From CAVPJW01 sp963705525 (GTDB lineage: Bacteria > Acidobacteriota > Vicinamibacteria > Vicinamibacterales > CAVPJW01), in contig CAVPJW010000004.1 of assembly GCA_963705525.1 (NCBI GenBank), positions 186,001 through 250,000 on the forward strand: a stretch of 64,000 nucleotides of DNA, given 5' to 3'. The notes below the pieces were generated by a model. That model made no database searches. It was not told the origin of the DNA and saw nothing but the letters and a program-made list of their open reading frames with translations. The translations under genes were made by a program, and so were the position numbers. This document shows, in pieces, positions 51,753 to 60,030 of the stretch. Position 1 is the first letter of the stretch. Each line of letters starts with the position of its first letter.

Positions 51753-51768
51753 CGGCACGGACCATGCT
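51753..51768 (+). promoter_or_regulatory. Sigma-54 promoter candidate (second BON gene)
   Basis: CGGCACGGACCATGCT matches 10 of 12 positions. Predicted start near 51779, 15 nt before ATG 51794, beginning at the GGGAGG ribosome-binding site. Confidence 0.7.
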
Positions 51769-51793
51769 CTGACTCTCGGCGGGAGGTCTATGC

Positions 51794-52183
51794 ATGGGAT
51801 CTGACAAGTTGCGTGTGCGACTGAAGCGCTACTGCCTTTCAATGGGCGTTCTTGCGTTGTCCGGTGCCCTCGGCGCACTTCTGGCGACGGGCTGCGGAAA
51901 GTCGGTCGGTGAGACCATTGACGATGCCACGATCACCTCACGCGTGAAGACGGCCTTGCTCAACGACCCTGATGTCGGAGGGCTGAGGATCGACGTCGAT
52001 ACCTTCAAGGGTATCGTAACGCTTTCCGGACGCGTCAAGTCCGCGGGAGAAGCGAGCAAGGCGATGGGAATTGCGCGAAGGACACCTGGCGTGGCGGACG
52101 TCAAGTCAACGCTCCAGGTCCTTCCATCAGGCTCTGCGCTGAATACAATCGACAAGGCGATCTTGCGAATGCGATTGTCCTAG
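51794..52183 (+). CDS. BON-domain lipoprotein
   Basis: 129 residues. Signal peptide with lipobox LLATGC (Cys34), followed by one BON domain (DATITSRVKTALLNDPDVGG, then IDVDTFKGIVTLSGRVKSAG, then GVADVKSTLQVLP). Similar to the second half of E. coli OsmY/YraP-like proteins that keep the outer membrane stable. GGGAGG upstream of ATG 51794. Monocistronic. Confidence 0.9.
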   Translation: MGSDKLRVRLKRYCLSMGVLALSGALGALLATGCGKSVGETIDDATITSRVKTALLNDPDVGGLRIDVDTFKGIVTLSGRVKSAGEASKAMGIARRTPGVADVKSTLQVLPSGSALNTIDKAILRMRLS

Positions 52184-52286
52184 GACCGAAGCGGCCGTGT
52201 GCTGCTCACGGAGCTCGAGTGAGCCGTCCGCGGCCGCGGTTCGGCCCACAGGGCACACGCGACTCATCCAACGCGTGGCCCATGTC

Positions 52287-52640
52287 TCAGGCTGCGCTCA
52301 TCTCCCCGAATTTGACCAGATCGTCTTCAGAGAACGTCGGACAGTTGAGTGGATCGAACCGCTCGAATTGCTTGCATCCTCTGACATCGAGGCGCAGCGC
52401 CCGCGCGTCGGCGTCTACCAACGCCTCGTAGATCGGGATGATGAACCGTCGCCGCGCCGCCCAGCCGCGGCCCTCGACCACGAGATGGCTGACGCGGCGC
52501 GCAACGGAGTCGATGACAAATCCGTCAAGAATCCCCAATGTTTCGCCGGCCACGTCACGAACGTCAAATCCCCCCAGGCTCCTTGCTTCGTGCGCCACCT
52601 GATGCGCGGGAAGGTATCGAAGATTCGATGTGCCTGGCAT
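52287..52640 (-). CDS. PRC-barrel domain protein
   Basis: 117 residues from ATG 52640 with AAGGAG upstream. SLGGFDVRDVAGETLGILDG, VIDSVARRVSHLVVEGRGWA and FIIPIYEALVDADARALRLD follow the PRC-barrel pattern of small beta-barrels found in photosynthetic reaction-centre H subunit and in stress proteins. Cytoplasmic; function unknown. It has its own sigma-54 promoter candidate. Confidence 0.88.
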   Translation of the reverse strand: MPGTSNLRYLPAHQVAHEARSLGGFDVRDVAGETLGILDGFVIDSVARRVSHLVVEGRGWAARRRFIIPIYEALVDADARALRLDVRGCKQFERFDPLNCPTFSEDDLVKFGEMSAA

Positions 52641-52681
52641 GGTGTCTCCTTCCTCGAATTGCCGCGTGCGATGGAGATAAC

Positions 52682-52697
52682 AGCAAGCTGCATACCA
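52682..52697 (-). promoter_or_regulatory. Sigma-54 promoter candidate (PRC-barrel gene)
   Basis: On the minus strand TGGTATGCAGCTTGCT matches 10 of 12 positions. Predicted start near 52671, 31 nt before ATG 52640. Confidence 0.7.
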
Positions 52698-52749
52698 TCT
52701 ATTTGCAGTTCGGCGCGGAATTCTGCTCCATTCTTGCAAATCGGAAGCA

Positions 52750-53317
52750 GGATGAGATGCTGGCTCGTGATGACGATCCTCGTCGTCGCCAGCGCGCTGG
52801 ATCTGACGCACGCGAGTACGCTTCGCTGCTGGGAAAGTGGTGAGCCGGGTTCTCGATTCACGTTCACCGGCGGCGGGTTCTCGATACGGAAGCCGAATGG
52901 AGCTCGAAGACGGAGTTACCCAAATCCGCACTGACGGATGCGAACTACGTCTTCGAAGCTTGTGCTCAAGAGGGCAAATACCGGAGGATGTCGATCACGC
53001 CGCGACGCCGAGATACTCGCCTCATCGACGGGAGCCTCCTCCTCATTCCGCGGAAAGGTCCGTTGCGGCTCGAAGGCCGCCTCGCCAAGTCTCCGTCGTT
53101 CTGGGTGCGATGGGTGGACGTGGTCTGGGAATACCAGGACATCAGCGGCGCCATGATGCCGGTGCGCGTCCGATCCAGCGCCAATGTCCGGTTCTTCGGT
53201 CTCTCGACCTTTGAGATGACATATGACTACGAGGCCATCAACGGCCAGCCCATCGTGGTCGCGGCCGCGCGCGACCACGAGCCGAACGGTCTCGTAACTC
53301 CCTCCAGACATCCGTAG
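52750..53317 (+). pseudogene. Broken exported protein of unknown function
   Basis: A signal-peptide-like start (MRCWLVMTILVVASALDLTH) and RCWESGEPGSRFTFTGGGFS are in one frame, while a downstream frame carries TDANYVFEACAQEGKYRRMS, GRLAKSPSFWVRWVDVVWEY and TFEMTYDYEAINGQP, a segment that looks like genuine protein and resembles exported proteins of unknown function in related bacteria. No single frame joins them; at least two frame changes are needed near 52830-52915. Either a decaying gene or sequence errors. No sigma-54 candidate precedes it. Confidence 0.45.
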
Positions 53318-53460
53318 CGGAAGTACGAAATCAGCATCGATCGTCCCGGCGCCCATGTGTCTGGAATCTGGTCCACTTGCAGCGGATTGATGCGCCTTTT
53401 TGGCGCGGAATCACGCGTGGCGTGGAGGCGCCAGATATCCCTCTCGCGGGCGTCGCTTTT

Positions 53461-53476
53461 TGGCCCCCTTTCTGCA
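53461..53476 (+). promoter_or_regulatory. Sigma-54 promoter candidate (second hybrid kinase)
   Basis: TGGCCCCCTTTCTGCA matches 9 of 12 positions. Predicted start near 53487, 69 nt before ATG 53556. This position argues against any start at 53400. Confidence 0.5.
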
Positions 53477-53555
53477 TCATCGTCTTGGGCCGACCCACGT
53501 CTCAGGTGGACAACAACCAGAGCAGACGACCGACGCAGGCGGGGCCGGCAGGTGG

Positions 53556-55853
53556 ATGAGACTCACGACCCCGGGATACTCTAGACCGCGACCAGTGGTT
53601 ACAGGCCCTGCAACGCAGACCTCGATCGAACCTGCCCTCGAGCGGGCTGACACGGACGTCCGCACCGGCTCGTCATGGATTTCACACGGCGCGGCGATCG
53701 CGGTGAGCGTGATCGGCGTGTTCGTGCTCGCGGGATGGGTGTTCGACGCCGTCGCTCTCAAGAGCGTCGTTCCCGGCCTGCGGGTGATGGTCCCCAACAC
53801 GGCGCTCTGTTTCCTGCTGGCCGGTGTCGCGCTCAGTCTGACTCAGCGAGATGGTTCGGCGCACAGCCTGCGCGTGGTCGCGGCTCGATGCGCTGCCTGG
53901 GTGATCATTCTGTTTGGCGCGGCTTCGCTCGTCGAATACCTCCTCGGCATGCGTTTCGGCCTGGAACGATTCATCTTCGACCCGCCATCTGAAGAGGGCC
54001 CATACGCCGGACGGATGTCACCCCAAACGGCGCTGAATTTTGTCCTCGTCGGGTCGGCGCTTGTCATGCTGCGGTCGCCGTCCCGCCGGGCGGGAGCAGT
54101 CGCCGACAGTCTGTCGCTCAGCGTCATGGCCATCTCGTGGCTCGCGCTTGTCGGCTTCGCGTATGACATCTCGCGGCTGTACGACGTACCACGTTATCCG
54201 GGCCTCGCGCTTCATTCTGCGGCGGCATTCTTCATCCTGAGCACCGGGCTCGTCTGTTCGCATGGCGACGCGGTCGGCGGCCGATTGATGAGCTCCAGCG
54301 AGTCCGGCGGCCTCCTGCGGCGGTTCATACCACTGGCGCTGGTGCTTCCTGTCGCGCTCGTGTGGATCCGGCGGGCGGGGGAACAACTGGGATGGTATGA
54401 CCGACCGTTCGGGCTTGCGCTGCTGACGATCGCCTTTACGGTGGCGCTGATCGGCGTGATCGGATCGAACGCCCGAGCCCTTCATCAGATGGAGCGAAAG
54501 AGAAGGCTGGCCGAGGTCGCCCTTCGCTCGGCGCACGACGAACTCGAGAAACGTGTCGCCGAGCGAACGGCGGAGCTGGCCACCGTGAATGAGACGCTGC
54601 ATCGCGAAATCGTCCAAAGGAAGGAGGCGCAGGACGAGCTCGCCACGCTTCTGGCGAGGGAACATGTCGCTCGTCGCCGGGCGGAGGAAGCCGACAGGGT
54701 CAAGGAAGAGTTCCTCGCGACGGTCTCGCATGAGCTCCGCGCCCCGCTCAACTCAATCCTCGGTTGGATTCATCTCGTCCGCGAGAATGCGCTCGGCGAT
54801 ACGGGGCACGAGCGTGCCATGGCGACCATCGAACGGAGCGCTCGCGTGCAGAAACAGCTGGTCGAGGATTTGATCGACGCTTCCCGCACGACGAGCGGCA
54901 AGCTTCATCTCAACATGCATCCCGTCGAGATCATGCAGGTGGTTCAGACGGCCGTCGAAGCGGCACGGCCGACGGCGTCGGCCAAGAACGTCTCGATCAC
55001 ACTGGATATCCTCTTTCTCGCCGGGGTCGTGATGGGCGACGCGGATCGCCTGCAGCAGATTATCTGGAATCTTGTCGCGAACGCGATCAAGTTCACGCCG
55101 GCGGGAGGCAGCGTCCATCTGTCAGCACGACGCGTCGAATCAATGATTGAAATCGCCGTGAGCGACACTGGACCGGGCATCGAGCCTGAGTTCTTGCCTT
55201 TCGTTTTCGATCGGTTCCGCCAGGGAAATGGATCGATGACGCGGACACACGGCGGGCTGGGCCTCGGTCTATCGATCGCCCGTCATCTCGTGGAGCTGCA
55301 CGGGGGAACGATTCGTGCCGAAAGCGAAGGCGGCGGCAAGGGTTCAACCTTCACGGTGTTGCTTCCCGCCTCCGTGAGCGCGCCGGGCGGTAGCACTGGC
55401 GTGACCGTTCGCCACGACCGGGGGTCCGCGCACGAGTTGCCGTCATCGATTCGCGTGCTCGTCGTGGATGACGACTCGGATTCGCGGGAACTGGTGAAAA
55501 CGATCCTCCAACACTCGGGCGCGCGAGTGGACGCCGTAGCCAGCAGCGCCGAGGCCACCGAACATCTGATGAAGCGTCAGCCCAGTGAGCAGTTCGATGT
55601 GCTGGTGTGCGATGTCGGCATGCCCGAGGAAGACGGCTATACGTTCATGAGGCGCGTGAGAGCCTGCGAGAAGCCGGAGATCCGGACGACTCCCGCCATC
55701 GCGCTCACGGGGTATGTCGGGCCTGAAGATCGTGCACGCGCCACGGCCGCCGGATTTCAGCTGCACGTCGCCAAACCCCTCGACCCCGCGCAGCTGCTCG
55801 CGGCAATTCGGTCACTAGTCTCGGGGCGTCCCTCGGCTGACGCGGGCTCGTGA
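53556..55853 (+). CDS. Membrane hybrid sensor histidine kinase with C-terminal receiver
   Basis: 765 residues from ATG 53556. About seven to eight N-terminal transmembrane helices (AAIAVSVIGVFVLAGWVFDA, LCFLLAGVALSLTQ, TALNFVLVGSALVML, PLALVLPVALVWIRRAG and others) form a MASE-like sensor, then a coiled coil (HDELEKRVAERTAELATVNE), HisKA with His about 392 (VSHELRAPLNSILGW), HATPase (IWNLVANAIKFTPAGGSVHL, SDTGPGIEP, GGLGLGLSIARHLVE) and a receiver (VLVVDDDSDSRELVKTIL, LVCDVGMPEEDG, HVAKPLDP). Its output half resembles the kinase at 44776. Likely senses a membrane signal for the island regulators. Ends before a perfect hairpin. Confidence 0.92.
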   Translation: MRLTTPGYSRPRPVVTGPATQTSIEPALERADTDVRTGSSWISHGAAIAVSVIGVFVLAGWVFDAVALKSVVPGLRVMVPNTALCFLLAGVALSLTQRDGSAHSLRVVAARCAAWVIILFGAASLVEYLLGMRFGLERFIFDPPSEEGPYAGRMSPQTALNFVLVGSALVMLRSPSRRAGAVADSLSLSVMAISWLALVGFAYDISRLYDVPRYPGLALHSAAAFFILSTGLVCSHGDAVGGRLMSSSESGGLLRRFIPLALVLPVALVWIRRAGEQLGWYDRPFGLALLTIAFTVALIGVIGSNARALHQMERKRRLAEVALRSAHDELEKRVAERTAELATVNETLHREIVQRKEAQDELATLLAREHVARRRAEEADRVKEEFLATVSHELRAPLNSILGWIHLVRENALGDTGHERAMATIERSARVQKQLVEDLIDASRTTSGKLHLNMHPVEIMQVVQTAVEAARPTASAKNVSITLDILFLAGVVMGDADRLQQIIWNLVANAIKFTPAGGSVHLSARRVESMIEIAVSDTGPGIEPEFLPFVFDRFRQGNGSMTRTHGGLGLGLSIARHLVELHGGTIRAESEGGGKGSTFTVLLPASVSAPGGSTGVTVRHDRGSAHELPSSIRVLVVDDDSDSRELVKTILQHSGARVDAVASSAEATEHLMKRQPSEQFDVLVCDVGMPEEDGYTFMRRVRACEKPEIRTTPAIALTGYVGPEDRARATAAGFQLHVAKPLDPAQLLAAIRSLVSGRPSADAGS

Positions 55854-55860
55854 CGAGAGA

Positions 55861-55891
55861 GGCCATCGGTCGAGTGTATCGACCGATGGCC
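55861..55891. terminator. Perfect 13-bp hairpin between convergent genes
   Basis: GGCCATCGGTCGA (55861-55873) pairs with TCGACCGATGGCC (55879-55891) across a 5-base loop, between the second hybrid kinase and the next minus-strand gene. Likely bidirectional terminator. Confidence 0.75.
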
Positions 55892-55920
55892 ACCGCACAT
55901 GTCCGTGTCGCGACGGGGCT

Positions 55921-56370
55921 CTACACGCAGGTCTTTGCAAGCGTCTTGATGGACTTGACGCCCAGAAACGGCACGAACCCGACCGGGCCTTCGGCCTTGC
56001 CTTCGGTGTGACGCTCGCCGGTCTTCTCTCCGTTCACCTTCGTTTCTGTCTCGGACTTCGTCTTGATCTCGCTGTCGTCGCTGTCCGCCGCCTTGCCCTT
56101 GATTTCGACCCGGTAGCCCACACGTTCATCGAGATCGTCCCGATCATCGTCCACCAGGCGGTACCGCATCGAGATGCCCGACGCCCCGGTCACGTCGGTC
56201 AGGATGAATCCCGTCGAATCTTCGTCGCGTTGCAGGCACCCGATCACCTTCACGTCCCTCCCGTCTTTGATTGTGACGGTCGTTCTTGTCTTGGTTTCAC
56301 TCGTCTGAGTCTGAGCCGAAATCAACGCTGCACAGCACGCCATCAGGGCCGCCGTCAGAATACGTTTCAT
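55921..56370 (-). CDS. Exported small protein of unknown function
   Basis: 149 residues from ATG 56370 (GGAGGGC upstream). Signal peptide RILTAALMACCAALISAQ, then a beta-rich domain (VTIKDGRDVKVIGCLQRDED, GFILTDVTGASGISMRYRLV) and a Glu/Lys/Thr-rich region (KTKSETETKVNGEKTGE), ending in KTLAKTCV. Two Cys in the mature part. The KVIGCLQ segment resembles small OB-like exported proteins common in Acidobacteriota-type genomes. Under the best sigma-54 match of the window, so it is probably strongly induced in the stress regulon. Confidence 0.7.
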   Translation of the reverse strand: MKRILTAALMACCAALISAQTQTSETKTRTTVTIKDGRDVKVIGCLQRDEDSTGFILTDVTGASGISMRYRLVDDDRDDLDERVGYRVEIKGKAADSDDSEIKTKSETETKVNGEKTGERHTEGKAEGPVGFVPFLGVKSIKTLAKTCV

Positions 56371-56414
56371 TGGTCGCCCTCCATGAGCTTGACTCAACAG
56401 TCACACATCCATCG

Positions 56415-56430
56415 AGCAAGGCATGTGCCA
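56415..56430 (-). promoter_or_regulatory. Sigma-54 promoter candidate, best match in window
   Basis: On the minus strand TGGCACATGCCTTGCT matches 11 of 12 defined positions of TGGCACG-N4-TTGCW. Predicted start near 56404, 34 nt before ATG 56370. Confidence 0.8.
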
Positions 56431-56451
56431 GCCGATGACGATGAGCTGGAT

Positions 56452-56467
56452 GGGCTCCCTTCTTGCA
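56452..56467 (+). promoter_or_regulatory. Sigma-54 promoter candidate (divergent, TULIP-like gene)
   Basis: GGGCTCCCTTCTTGCA matches 9 of 12 positions. Only 21 bp separate it from the opposite-facing candidate at 56415-56430. Predicted start near 56478, which puts the TTG codons at 56463 and 56472 upstream of the transcript. Confidence 0.6.
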
Positions 56468-57473
56468 TCTGTTGACGCATTGCGATCTGGACTGCCGCTC
56501 GTCATCGCTGTCGCCGTACTGCCTGATCATCGTCTCGGCCTGCCGCGCCGAGCGTGCACCGGTGTCTGCGGTTTCTGAAAGCCGCTCGCGGCCACTTGAG
56601 AGCGGGCAGGGCTCCCCCGTGGTTCACGTGCAAATGAGAAACGTCGACTTCCACGTGAGCGAGCGGATCGTCCTGCACATTCGCTCGCTCGTCGGTGAGC
56701 TCGCGGCCACTCGCGCCGGAGCGCCTCCGACATTCGACGATAACAAGTCGTTTGTTCTGACCATTCATTCCGGGGAGATTGCCCTCACAGCGGACAGTCT
56801 CACCGACATGATGAATACATTCGTGCTGAAAACGCCGGACTCACCGCTCAAGAACCTGCGGATCTCCATCGACGGCAAGCAAGTCAAGCAGACGGGCGTG
56901 CTCAAGAAGGGCGTTCCAGTTCCCTTCGCTCTGGTGGCCGATCCAGGCGTGACGAGCGATGGAAAGATGGTCTTGCGCCCGGACAAGATGAAGATGGTCG
57001 GTGTTCCAGCAAAGGGCCTGCTGCAGTTCTTCGGGCTTCGAATGGACGACCTCGTTGACCTTGAAGGCACGAACGGATTGGACGTCGAGGGTAACGATCT
57101 GATCGTGGACCCGGGAATGCTGTTACCCGCCCCGAAGCTTCGCGGAAGGCTGATCGCTGTGCGCATCGAAGGCGATGCGCTCGTCGAGATATTTGGCGGA
57201 GGGGCTCGCGGTGACACTTCACCCCCACCGGTCGCGCGGGGAAACTATATGTACTACCGTGGAGGCACGCTGAAATTCGGCAAGCTCGTTATGGCCGACG
57301 CCGACCTGCGGATCATCGACATGGATCCGTCAGATCCCTTCGACTTCCATCCAGATCGGTATACGGAGCAGCTCGTCGCCGGCTATTCGAAGACCACGAA
57401 GGCTCTCGGGCTCGAGGCGTTCATGCCAGATTACGACTCACTCGCTGTGAAGACGCGATCTGCCACCCAGTGA
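56463..57473 (+). CDS. Probable lipoprotein with LmeA/DUF2993-like lipid-binding fold; start uncertain
   Basis: Open frame of 336 codons. The reliable part starts at about residue 58 (MRNVDFHVSERIVLHIRSLV) and has alternating beta segments (SFVLTIHSGEIALTADSLTD, RISIDGKQVKQTGVLKKGVP, KMKMVGVPAKGLLQFFGLRM, LRGRLIAVRIEGDALVEIFG), similar to DUF2993/LmeA TULIP-type lipid-binding proteins. Near the N-terminus LIIVSAC is a lipobox. The neighbouring frame from 56480 gives RSGLPLVIAVAV, a good signal core, which one extra base near 56519 would join to CLIIVSAC; so the true start is probably there. Function may be lipid transport or retention in the envelope. Confidence 0.65.
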   Translation: MHLLTHCDLDCRSSSLSPYCLIIVSACRAERAPVSAVSESRSRPLESGQGSPVVHVQMRNVDFHVSERIVLHIRSLVGELAATRAGAPPTFDDNKSFVLTIHSGEIALTADSLTDMMNTFVLKTPDSPLKNLRISIDGKQVKQTGVLKKGVPVPFALVADPGVTSDGKMVLRPDKMKMVGVPAKGLLQFFGLRMDDLVDLEGTNGLDVEGNDLIVDPGMLLPAPKLRGRLIAVRIEGDALVEIFGGGARGDTSPPPVARGNYMYYRGGTLKFGKLVMADADLRIIDMDPSDPFDFHPDRYTEQLVAGYSKTTKALGLEAFMPDYDSLAVKTRSATQ

Positions 57474-57489
57474 ACCGCAGCCCCCACTC

Positions 57490-59400
57490 TCAGGCCGTTG
57501 ACTTGCGCGCCGCGGCGGCGCTGATGCGCGGATACCAGGTGGATTCGGCGCCGCCGCCGTAGTTCGAGATCACGACTTCGACGAGATACGGCCGTCCTTC
57601 GCGTGTCGCCTGCACGCCTCGCTGCAGCGCGCCGGCAAGATCGCTGGCGCCCGTTACGCGCTCACCCTTGACGCCCTGGCTTCCCGCCAGACCGACGAAG
57701 TCGATGTCGGGATTGCCGAGATGCATGCCGTGATAGTGCCCCGTGGCCGCCATGCGTCCCTTGTACTCGGCGAAGGCCTGACGCACGGTCTGGTAATTTC
57801 GGTTGTTCCAGACGATGGTCAGCACCGGCACTTCGTACCGGACCATCGTCCAGAAACCCGACGCGCTGTACATCACCGAGCCGTCGCCGATGCAAAGCAC
57901 GACCGGTCGGTCGGGTGCGGCCAGCTGGGCGCCAATTGCCGCGCCCACTCCCCAACCGAGCGAGGTGCCGTTCGATCGCAGGCGCATCTTCTCGTTCTCG
58001 CGGTAGCCGAACCGCATGAACTCGTCCTTGCCAGTGAGGTTTTCCATCGCCACGATGGCGTGGGCGTCGATGGCTTTGTCCAGCTCGTAATCGAGCCGGC
58101 TCGGGTGGATCACTGCCTGATTGAACGTCTGGCGCGCCGCCGCCTCGCGCTCGGCTCGCTTTGCCGACACGGCGGCCGTGATGACGTCCAGTCGATTCCG
58201 GCGAATCGTGTCGAGCCGCTCTTTCGTCGCCAGCGACCTGACGGCATCGATGAGCTCGCCGAGCGTCTGATGAACGTCGGCGACCACCGCCAGGTCGAAT
58301 GGCTGCGTCCGGCCGAGCATTTCCGTGTTCATGCCGACAACCGCATATCGCGGAACGCTGCGGATCTTGTCGGGAATGGACATGCCGCCGGGATCGCGCG
58401 CGCCACACTGCACGATGAGATCGTGACCGCCGAAGGGGAACGGGCGGGCCGCGTCGCCAAGCCCACCGATGTACTGCGGGTGGTGCACCGGGAAATTGCC
58501 GAACGCCTGCTGCCCCGTCGCTGCCGCGACGCCAAGAAGCTCGGTCAGCTCGACTGCGCGCGCCTGCGCACCGGTCTTCCAGATTTCGTCGCCAAACACG
58601 ATCGCCGGACGCTCCGCCTCGATCAGAAATCGCGCGAGCTTCTCCAGCTGGTCCGCAGCCGGTCGAGGCCGCGCGTCGATCATGAAAGTGTCGCGCGGCC
58701 AGATTTCGCCGGTCACCTTTTCCGCCAGTGCCTCGCGTGCAAAGGCGACGTAGACAGGACCGCCCGGCGCGGTCCCCGCCAGCTTGAACGCGCGACGCAC
58801 GGCAATCGCGGCCGAGGCGCCCTGGTGAACTTCCCAGGACAGCTTGGTGAACTGCTGGTTGATGTCGATCTGATTGAAGCCTGCCGAGGGCGCCAGGTGA
58901 AGATCGTCGCTGAAGGCGGTCGTGTCGTTCATCCCGGCGGTGACAAAGAGAGCCGAGCCGTCTCGATGGACGTTGAACATCTGGCCGCCCATCTGGCCGG
59001 TGCCTGCCACAGCGTGTACGTTGACGAAGGCAGTCTGGCCGCTGACCTTGTGGTAGCCATCGGCCATCGAGATCACGACGCCCTCGTGGAGCCCCATGAT
59101 CATTTCGAGTTCGGGCCTGTCTGTCAGCGCATCGTAGAACGCCGTTTCGAGCGAGCCCGGATTTGCAAAAATGTATCTGGTGCCGGCGGCCTTGACCTGC
59201 TCCGTGATCAGGTCGCCTCCGGTCCCCGAGAGAGAATACCCGGCGGATTCTCCACTCCCCGCTCCTTCGGTCGTTCCCCGTTCAGCGGCCTCGACCATCG
59301 CCCACGCAGACGCCGTCGTCAATCCCGTTGCCACCAGGCGCTCGAAGAACCCGCGCCGCGACAGCCGCCCGTCGTAGTAACTCTCGAGGATAGCTCTCAT
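57490..59400 (-). CDS. Thiamine-diphosphate-dependent enzyme (acetolactate synthase-like) with Tat-type N-terminus
   Basis: 636 residues. The N-terminus has a twin-arginine motif (LSRRGFFERLVATGL, residues 13-27) and AWAMVEA as in exported cofactor proteins. The enzyme part has the TPP-family order: PYR domain with catalytic Glu106 (GLHEGVVISMADGYHK), central domain (RPAIVFGDEIWKTGAQA) and PP domain with GDGSVMYSASGFW and NNRNYQT, the metal and diphosphate site. Overall similar to acetolactate synthase / benzoylformate decarboxylase-like proteins. Function outside the cytoplasm would be unusual. It lies 39 bp after the small exported gene at 59440 on the same strand. Confidence 0.85.
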   Translation of the reverse strand: MRAILESYYDGRLSRRGFFERLVATGLTTASAWAMVEAAERGTTEGAGSGESAGYSLSGTGGDLITEQVKAAGTRYIFANPGSLETAFYDALTDRPELEMIMGLHEGVVISMADGYHKVSGQTAFVNVHAVAGTGQMGGQMFNVHRDGSALFVTAGMNDTTAFSDDLHLAPSAGFNQIDINQQFTKLSWEVHQGASAAIAVRRAFKLAGTAPGGPVYVAFAREALAEKVTGEIWPRDTFMIDARPRPAADQLEKLARFLIEAERPAIVFGDEIWKTGAQARAVELTELLGVAAATGQQAFGNFPVHHPQYIGGLGDAARPFPFGGHDLIVQCGARDPGGMSIPDKIRSVPRYAVVGMNTEMLGRTQPFDLAVVADVHQTLGELIDAVRSLATKERLDTIRRNRLDVITAAVSAKRAEREAAARQTFNQAVIHPSRLDYELDKAIDAHAIVAMENLTGKDEFMRFGYRENEKMRLRSNGTSLGWGVGAAIGAQLAAPDRPVVLCIGDGSVMYSASGFWTMVRYEVPVLTIVWNNRNYQTVRQAFAEYKGRMAATGHYHGMHLGNPDIDFVGLAGSQGVKGERVTGASDLAGALQRGVQATREGRPYLVEVVISNYGGGAESTWYPRISAAAARKSTA

Positions 59401-59439
59401 GTCAGGCCTCCATCGGAAAACACGACCGCGCCGCGCGCC

Positions 59440-59931
59440 TCATCGACCGATCGAGGCGCGATGGTCCTTGATCCATTGATCGACGACGGATGCGGCATTC
59501 GTCGCGGCCGTGCGCCATTTGCCGCCGCCAGCTCCGGATCCTTGCAGGCTGATGCTGTCGCCACTGGCCGTCAGCTTCAGCCGCAGCACGCCCTTCTTCT
59601 GCTCGCTCGTGTCCACATGCGGTGTACCGGTCACCGGGCTGCTGCTCGTGGTGACGACCACCTCGCCCGTGTCCTCGTCGCCGCGTTCGAGCACCTCGAC
59701 GACGACCGACGCCTGCTCGCGGGTCTCGATGACTTCCAGCCCCGGTTTTCGGCGGAGCGCCGCCTGGAGATCCTTGACCGAGTCGGACCGCCCCTTGAAC
59801 ATCGGATCCGACGTTCCTGACTGCGGTGCCGCTGTGAATACGAAGACCTTGACGGGCTCGGCAGGGGTTGCCTGGCTTCCCGCCGCGGCGAGCAATGCGT
59901 TGAGAACGAATGCGATGATCATGGGTGCCAT
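59440..59931 (-). CDS. Exported small protein of unknown function
   Basis: 163 residues from ATG 59931 (ATG 59922 also possible). A short signal peptide (PMIIAFVLNALLAAAGSQA) precedes a globular region: VKVFVFTAAPQSGTSDPMFK, DSVKDLQAALRRKPGLEVIE, ASVVVEVLERGDEDTGEVVV, and a C-terminal helix (AATNAASVVDQWIKDHR). Similar proteins of unknown role, with the KVFVFTA and SVKDLxxxL pattern, occur in Acidobacteriota-like genomes. First gene of a two-gene unit with the thiamine-diphosphate enzyme. Confidence 0.65.
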   Translation of the reverse strand: MAPMIIAFVLNALLAAAGSQATPAEPVKVFVFTAAPQSGTSDPMFKGRSDSVKDLQAALRRKPGLEVIETREQASVVVEVLERGDEDTGEVVVTTSSSPVTGTPHVDTSEQKKGVLRLKLTASGDSISLQGSGAGGGKWRTAATNAASVVDQWIKDHRASIGR

Positions 59932-60030
59932 CTTAACCCAGCCCTCGATCGACACGACTCGTCCTCGTGGGGCGCTCCAATCTTTGCAACTGTTTGTCTC
60001 CGCGGAGACGCGCCGCTTTACACTGCACGA

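Noticed and set aside
57721..59820. 699-codon plus-strand frame opposite the thiamine-diphosphate enzyme gene
   Set aside because: Very long, but the opposite strand has clear TPP motifs and a Tat signal; the plus frame is His/Arg-rich with no domain and no ribosome-binding site.
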